Assembly: GCA_030180135.1 (NCBI GenBank) | Contig: CM058231.1 | Location: forward strand, 26,973,034-27,037,033 | From: Orychophragmus violaceus | Taxonomy: Eukaryota; Streptophyta; Magnoliopsida; Brassicales; Brassicaceae | Direction: 5' to 3' | Length of the DNA stretch: 64,000 bases | Shown here: one piece after another, positions 58,066 through 64,000 of the stretch | Layout: each line of letters begins with the position of its first letter | Numbering within the stretch: the stretch's first letter is position 1 | Made by a program: the position numbers and the translations under genes | The notes under the pieces: generated by a model | Told to the model about the DNA's origin: nothing | Database searches by the model: none | Seen by the model: only the letters and a program-made list of their open reading frames with translations

Positions 58066-58077
58066 GCTCTGATACCA
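58066..58077 (-). other. Copia F primer binding site (tRNA-iMet)
   Basis: The minus strand reads TGGTATCAGAGC next to the LTR at 58079. Confidence 0.92.
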
Positions 58078-58078
58078 C

Positions 58079-58749
58079 TGAAGGATTGTTTAGTTGATCC
58101 TGATTCAATTCTTAGATTCATATCAACCTAAACATGCGGATCTAGGTTCTTCTCAGAATAGAAACAAATGATGATCTCACCTTATACCTGTTTGCAGCGG
58201 AAATAGATGGTATGTCTGAGATCAGAGAAACACCGAGGGATGAATCCTCCAAAGGTTCACACACGCGATCACAGAAAACGGCTGCTAGACCACAAGGAGC
58301 TCGGCGCAGAGAGAGAGAGAGTTTTCGGCTGGGGCTAGGGTTCATTGTTCAGAAACTCGAGTTTTACCTTATAAAACTTGTCTGATTCCGTTTGGGCCAT
58401 TTGGCCCAAACACCAATTAACTAGACGGCATTCGCGCACTGTGTCGACCGACACACCTTGTGTATCGATCGACACAGAGTAGCTAAACCGTTTTATTCTC
58501 TCTAAGTACAGTAAATGCCTAGCACTTTTACCGTACTTCTGCTAAACCGTTCCTACACATTTTCCTGTTAGCTTAGGCGTGTGACCCATATGGGATCATA
58601 TAATAAAGGCAATAAGTCCAAGACTTATAGATCATGAGCGGACTCTAGCAAGCCATCATGACCCCCAGTATTATATGACTTATGTCTGATCATTGACATA
58701 CTCTTACTTTCTAGAGACAGTACCGACATTACTGGACACAATTCCAACA
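58079..58749 (-). repeat. Copia F 5' LTR (beta)
   Basis: 671 bp partner of 51249-51919; palindrome pair at 58441/58462. Followed by ACGAC (58750-58754). Confidence 0.96.
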
Positions 58750-58754
58750 ACGAC

Positions 58755-60900
58755 TTTCATGTCATAAATCAATGGCTGACCTAAGATGGCATTGTTCGGG
58801 GCTTGACGATCTACCACAATGAACTCTGTCATTTTTCAGACCCCGCCAGTAATGACTGGCGTGAAGACAGAGCCTAAGAAGTATGTCGTTTCATTGGCAA
58901 ACCCTACAAGAGATGTTCGACCTTTGACTATCTCAGAATCGTCGAACTCCATCTTTTTTAACGCATCGTAAAAGAGGAAATTGACGAGACTTCCCGTATC
59001 GATCATTATCCTAGAAAGCTCGAAATCACCGACGACCAGGCGGACGAGCAAAGCATCGTCGTGCGGTTTTTCTAGTTCGAGTGTCTCGCTTTCGCGAAAT
59101 ATGATCTCGTGATCAGGACCTTGTATGGGATATTTCTCTCGTCTATCGGTCTCGACTCTCTTTTGAAGAGCTTTGATCGAGTTGACCGAGTCTCGGCATA
59201 TCGTAGAGCCTCCAAATATAAAGTTGATTCGCTTTGGGTGTATAACCAATACACTTGCCCCGCAAAAACAGTGAAATTGATGCTCGAGCCGAGAGTTTTC
59301 CTAGGAGCAGAGGGTGGCGTAAAAACCGCTCCCTCTGGGATGCCAGATAGGCTAAGTTCGTCGAGAATAACCTCAAATCATTTCTGGGAACCTTGAGGTG
59401 TGGCTTCGAAAGTGCCTTCCTCTTTGGATCGCTCTCTTTGGTTTTGAGATGACTCGACCCTTTGGTAGATCTGAGTTCCTTGTATTCGGGGGGGGGGGGG
59501 GGGGGCTGGGGTTCTACCACCTCGACTTGGGACTCTTGCGCTTTCTCACCCTCTCGCTTTTTTTGCTTCGAGTTTAGCTCGAGTGTAACACTCGGATGTT
59601 GAATGACCTCTCTTCTTGTAATGTTCACAATACTTGTCTTTGTCATACTCGAATTTATGTGAGCTTTTTGCGCTTTCTACCGCGTTAATAGTTCTGGATT
59701 TACGGAAATCCTTTTTACCACTAGTGTTCTGCGAACTCAGTTGGTTCCTCTCTTTCCGATGCTTTTCTTTGAGGATCGCAGTTTCTTCTTCGAGGGGAGT
59801 AAAAACCAAAGCGCGATGTAAAGCATCATCAAGACACTGGTTCACAGAGTGTAATTTTTTTTGCGGAAATCACTTGAGTACCATAGTCCGCGTCTCAATG
59901 CCTCTAAGGCGACTTCATCATTTGGACTCGCGATTTTGGATTTAATTTCCTTGAAGCGATCGATATACAAAAAGTGACTCATCAGGTCGTTGAGATACGT
60001 TAAGCAGGGCTGCCTTAGTAGTTTTGACTTCGATGAAAACGGAGTACTGTTTAAGGAAAGCCGTCATGAACTGAGTGAAGTTATCAGTAGACCTTTCTTC
60101 CAGTCCGGCAAACTATTCTAAGGCCAGGCTCGATAGGAGGTCTCGTGCTTGAGGCGAAAGCTGAACCGACAAGCCACCTGGGTCTACTTTCACCGTTTGA
60201 CGGTAGAGGTGGCGGACCAGGAGGCGTTCGTTCCCTAGATCCTGTTAAGTCTGCGGTTAACGAACTCGAACTGAAAGGAATTGGGGTCGCCGTCAAAGTC
60301 ATAGTGGTAGAAATCCCATTCTTCGACGTTCCAGCGACATATCCTGAGATCCTTGGTGGTGACTCGACCTGGAAGAAATCGATGCGAGTTCATGGTGGAG
60401 GACTCAAAAGAGGCCTCCGTTCGCCTACGTATTGATCCCGAGGGTTCAGGTTGGTAAGCTCCTCGAAATGAGCGTTAACACGTCGTTCTTGTTCAGCGCG
60501 CTGAGTAGCCAACGTGCGACCAACTATCTATTGAGTCCGGGCGTTAGCCTCGTTTCTCCATATTTGGCTCACTAGAAATTTGAGCATCGAGCGTATTTCA
60601 GCCAAGGCATCCGGACTTTGCCTCGTGGCATTAAGAGTATGAGGCGAATCAGATCAGTGAGTTCCAGATCCTCTTCCAGAGTCTGAGGCGAATCGGATCA
60701 GACTCGTCATCATTACTTGAGCGACGGAGCCGGTTGGGGCTGACATCGTAGGGATTAGAATTGGGTTCGTCCCTATGTTGTCAGTCTGACCCATGGTACT
60801 GTTCATTCCTGTGGTGTTTTGCGGAACGATGCCAATCACTTGTTCGCAATCGACTGGAGGTGGATGAGTGACAATTGTTTTGGGTTGAGTGGGATTCATC
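58755..60900 (-). pseudogene. G2 gag and protease, degraded
   Basis: Protease at 58836-59249 reads MIDTGSLVNFLFYDALKK, with DTG present. Upstream, the gag zinc knuckle region CEHYKKRGHSTSEC lies in 59546-59845, preceded by QCLDDALHRALVFTPLEEE. The gag N-terminus (about 60084-60900) is broken into several frames; MNPTQPKTIVTHPPPVD at 60899 is the probable start. A run of 18 G at 59488-59505 encodes prolines on the minus strand and may vary in length. Several frameshifts and stops. Confidence 0.8.
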
Positions 60901-60952
60901 TCGATCTATCGAACCTAATATATGATTCTTGTGATATAAAGATCTATGGTTG

Positions 60953-60970
60953 CTCCCACAGACGGCGCTA
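60953..60970 (-). other. G2 primer binding site
   Basis: The minus strand reads TAGCGCCGTCTGTGGGAG, the G1-type site with a changed second base. Confidence 0.75.
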
Positions 60971-60972
60971 AA

Positions 60973-61342
60973 TGTGAGTTCAAGGTTTCACACCGAAGTT
61001 TTTATGTAAATGTGGATTTGGGAATTTAGGAAATAAGAGTATAGTCTTTTTTTTTGAATCAAAGATGTTATAAAGATTGAATGTCGAAATGAAATTTATA
61101 CAAAGAACATGTCGAATGTATCCAAAAATGAGATCGAGCTATTTTAGTCGATGTGGTTCTTGGATGGTTTTTGAATGTCTTTCTCAGATGACTTCTTTTC
61201 TTTTTATATATTTGATCTCTCTTCTCCTGTTGCAATCTTCTCATTCGTATGATCCTCAACGTTCCAAGATTCGCGGAGATCGTTACAATGATTTGTGACT
61301 CTTTCTTTATCAAACTCGAGCTCAGTGCGGATAAGGTTGACA
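60973..61342 (-). repeat. G2 5' LTR
   Basis: About 370 bp from TGTGAGTTCAAGG to GGTTGACA. There is no partner LTR in the window, so the outer end is inferred from the CA end and the abutting CACTA terminus. Confidence 0.65.
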
Positions 61343-61344
61343 AA

Positions 61345-61836
61345 CACTACAAGAAAAATGCACATTGATAGCGTCGTGGAAACGCTATAATATGCCTATG
61401 AAAGCGTTTTAATGTTGGCCATGACATGAAGACTATCTTAGACCCCCTCTTACAATAGCGTAAATTTCTCCTGCTATTATATCGTGATCAATTATAGCAC
61501 GAATTTCTTTGCTATAATATTCTTAATAATAGCAACATATCATTGTTATTTCATATCTTATAATGGCTCTTATATTTCGCTCTAATATATGTGAGCCGTA
61601 TTCAAATATTTTGAGCCGAGCTGAGCCTTATTAAATTATTATTATTATATATTTTGTATCAAATATTTTGTATAAAAAAATATATTTAAAATTGATTTTA
61701 TTTATAACCCAAAACATGTTTTTACACCAATATGAAGTACATATATTCTAACTAAACATCATATGGCAAAACAAGAAAGTCCATGTTATAATCTGCCTTT
61801 AAGCTGCACTTCTTCCATCTTCAACAGGGACACTAA
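61345..61836. mobile_element. CACTA-type terminus, second
   Basis: Begins CACTACAAGAAAAATG, followed by GCTATAAT/AATAGC subterminal words to about 61560, then AT-rich sequence. It differs from 48038-48479 in its repeats and has no opposite end in the window. Confidence 0.65.
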
Positions 61837-63037
61837 TGATAGGTCAGAGTTTTATCCCTATTCTAACTGCAAGTGCACAGTGATGTGAATGTAGTACTTT
61901 AGGGTATCGAATCCACAAGGACTCTGGGCAACGATAGATTAAGAACGCTCAAGTGAAAACTAGGTGAAAGCAATGTAGTGAGAAACTAAAAACAAAGCAG
62001 GAAAGTAAATTAGTAGCAAGATCGGTTTGTAGGCAATTAACTAAAAGCGCTAAGTCTAGGGAGTTCTCAGGAAATCAGACAAGCATATAAATCATTCAGT
62101 CATGATCAAATTAAGCACAGTTCTAGAACTCAAACACGGATATAGAATTAACCAACTTTCGTTGTGAGAATTCTCTAAGCCTAATTGCAGAAATCCAAAT
62201 TTCTTTGTAATTCATAACAGATTAAACTAGCTTTAAGATTAAGTTCGATATGTTCACAATTCAATTAAACCAAATTTCTTTGCGAGTAATTCAATTGCTC
62301 AACCTAAATAGTTCAGATTCTAAACCACACTTTCGTGTCAATTTAACAACCTAAGATCTAGATTCTAATTGATCAGGTTAGAAACTAGTGTTCAAGCACA
62401 ATTTAGATCGAAGAACAATTATTGATATGAATCCTTAACTGAATTAATTAAATCTAGCAAGTCATAAAATCCTTAATGAGAATCCCTAAACCTAACTATG
62501 AATCTACTCAGACATAGAATATGAAAACATAATCAATGAATTAATAGATTGCATAAAAGAGAATAAAGAAGTAAAGGGGTTCGAAATCTTCTCCAAAAAG
62601 CAGACAGCAGTACATGATTAGATCAGCCCCAAGCTCTAAAAACTCTATGCTCAAAGTATGAAAGCGTCTCTAAAAACTGATATAAAAACCTAATTATATA
62701 AGCTAATCACGTCTTGGGGCTTCTTTGTAATTCTTGGAAACTTCTGGGCAATATTGCAATTTCTTCATTCTTCATTAACCGCCGAGGAAAGGCCCATATC
62801 GCTAGTGTATCGATCGATGCACGATGTGTGTCGATCGATGCATTACTCTGTTTTGGACAGTGAACTCTATCTCTCAGGTCAAAGCACCAAAATGCTCCAA
62901 AAAGCTCCATAAACTCCAATTCCGCTCCAGACGTGTATATATCTAATAACACCTGTAAAAGACTCTAAAGAAACACTAAAAAACTCTAAAACACACTTAT
63001 ATCATGGTCTAAAACCGGTAAAAACCATGATATATCA
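61837..63037 (-). repeat. Athila-like Gypsy 3' LTR, copy 2
   Basis: 1,201 bp, TGATAGGTCAGAG to ATGATATATCA, followed by ACTCCCCCACACTTAGCC. Same family and orientation as 44910-46097. Palindromes GTATCGATCGATGC (62807) and GTGTCGATCGATGC (62828) are 21 bp apart. Confidence 0.8.
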
Positions 63038-64000
63038 ACTCCCCCACACTTAGCCTTTGCTTGCCCTCAAGCAAAACAGAGAACTAAAACATGGTGAAGA
63101 GGTTTGAAAACTTTCAGAAACTCTTTTTATCCTAGAAGCAACAACACTCAGATTCTCCTTAGTAAGCCACTGAAAGAATCACCTGCAAGACATCAAGACC
63201 AACATGTACTTCCCCCACACTTAGCAACTGTCCTAAGTAAACTCCACAATCAATCCAAGCAATTCAAATTCACCCTACTGACTTCTATAAGCTATTAAGT
63301 GCAGTCTCACCTAAGGATTATCGATTAAAGGGCACATGGATTCTTACTTTGTCAGCTCTAGACCACCATACTATCTTTTTCTGGTTCCTTTTCTTCTCTT
63401 TTCCCTTCCTTAGCATTCTGATTTTTCCCCATTGGGTATCATTTTTTTTTTATCAGTGCTCTTCCCGTTAAGGGGTGTACTTTGGACACATTCCATGAAT
63501 GCACAGGAAGTAATAGTGTTTGCTACTACTCCCGTGACCACTTCGGAGCTACTAGTTCATCCTCAGTTTATTACTTACTTTTTTTTTTTTACTTTATGGA
63601 AGGGGAGAAGGGAACCATACTCGGACAGGTTTACAAGCTGTGTCAGAACTAACAAAGGAATTTGACTCAAGGTATACCAAGCCCTTAGGTGAGAAAATTA
63701 AGTCAAATTAAGGGTGAAGTCAGTAAAGGATCCTCAGAATACCTGAATTGATATGGGTGTCCTTAGTAGGTTGATCCGTGTTGGGTTTCTAATAGTCATA
63801 GATAGTTCCTGCAACTTCATCCCAATAGTCACTTAAGTTCCTGCAAGATGTTGTTAACTTCTCAAAAATTCACTGTTTCCTACTTAAACTTGTTTTGACT
63901 CAATAAAACAAATTTTTTTGAAAAACGGACTGACTCTAAGAAAACAGAAAGATAATAGTCAGTACCACCTCCCCCACACTTGAAACACACTGTCCCCAGT
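63038..64000 (-). other. Athila-like 3' internal non-coding region, copy 2
   Basis: Parallels 46098-47050 (TTGCCCTCAAGCAAAACAG, then CTCCCCCACACTTGAAA near the right edge) and continues beyond the window. No coding potential seen. Confidence 0.7.

Larger units (their letters stand above)
51249..58749 (-). mobile_element. Copia element F (beta LTR), gag-only body
   Basis: 7,501-bp minus-strand element in G2, TSD ACGAC. LTRs 51249-51919 and 58079-58749 are 671 bp with two differences by eye. Primer site 58066-58077. gag (55337-56431) is open; pol (52740-55336) is wrecked with the same lesions as in D. The body is of D type but the LTRs are of C type. Confidence 0.96.
48480..61342 (-). mobile_element. 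Ty3/Gypsy element G2, degraded, split by Copia F
   Basis: Minus-strand Gypsy. 5' LTR 60973-61342, primer site 60953-60970, gag and protease 58755-60900, RT, RNase H and partial integrase 48480-51243. Copia F (TSD ACGAC) separates protease from RT. Integrase is truncated after its first catalytic Asp and no 3' LTR is present. Confidence 0.88.

Noticed and set aside
59488..59505. G(18) tract as a functional G-quadruplex
   Set aside because: It lies in the proline-coding part of degraded G2 gag and is a typical site for length error in assembly; nothing else supports a role.
48038..61356. The two CACTACAAGAAA ends as the two ends of one CACTA element
   Set aside because: They are in the same orientation and have different subterminal repeats; a true pair would be inverted.
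1..64000. A bacterial-style operon, defence system or biosynthetic cluster
   Set aside because: All substantial coding regions are retrotransposon proteins or remnants; no other gene set is present.

Overview
The window is plant nuclear DNA, most likely from a Brassicaceae genome. Two things point there. A remnant of a cysteine-rich repeat secretory protein (DUF26) gene, a family expanded in Arabidopsis relatives, sits at 42.2-43.1 kb. Everything else is plant LTR retrotransposon, LINE and CACTA sequence. No tRNA, rRNA or intact host gene is visible. The density and nesting suggest pericentromeric heterochromatin (inference).

Left block, 1-42.2 kb: one Ty3/Gypsy element on the minus strand (G1). 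Its pol is cut by a Ty1/Copia element A (1313-30796, TSD AGCTC), and its gag-protease junction by Copia E (32256-39664, TSD CTGGG). A is itself cut by Copia B (2626-17917, plus strand, TSD GTCTC) and, inside its 5' LTR, by Copia D (23031-30155, TSD CTGAT). B carries Copia C (3257-10832, TSD TAAAC) inside its own 5' LTR. Every junction has a matching 5-bp target-site duplication, so the insertion order can be read directly. By-eye LTR differences agree with it: A about 12, B 6, E 6, C 4, D 0.

Middle, 42.2-48.5 kb: the broken DUF26 gene, a LINE 3' remnant, one LTR plus 3' internal region of an Athila-like Gypsy element, and a CACTA-type terminus.

Right block, 48.5-64 kb: a second degraded Gypsy element (G2) split by Copia F (51249-58749, TSD ACGAC), then another CACTA-type terminus and a second Athila-like LTR in the same orientation.

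All six Copia elements share an initiator-Met tRNA primer site and the same polypurine tract. C keeps an uninterrupted gag-pol frame but lacks its 3' end. B is full length with two nonsense codons, and E has three plus a frameshift. D and F have an open gag but a wrecked pol, yet almost identical LTRs, so they look like gag-only elements recently mobilised in trans. LTR type and body type are shuffled: B and D share one LTR (alpha), C and F another (beta), while B and C share one body and D and F another. The most unusual non-coding signal is a pair of TCGACCGA/TCGATCGA palindromes about 21 bp apart. It recurs in LTRs and leaders of several Copia families, and related palindromes occur in the Athila-like LTRs.
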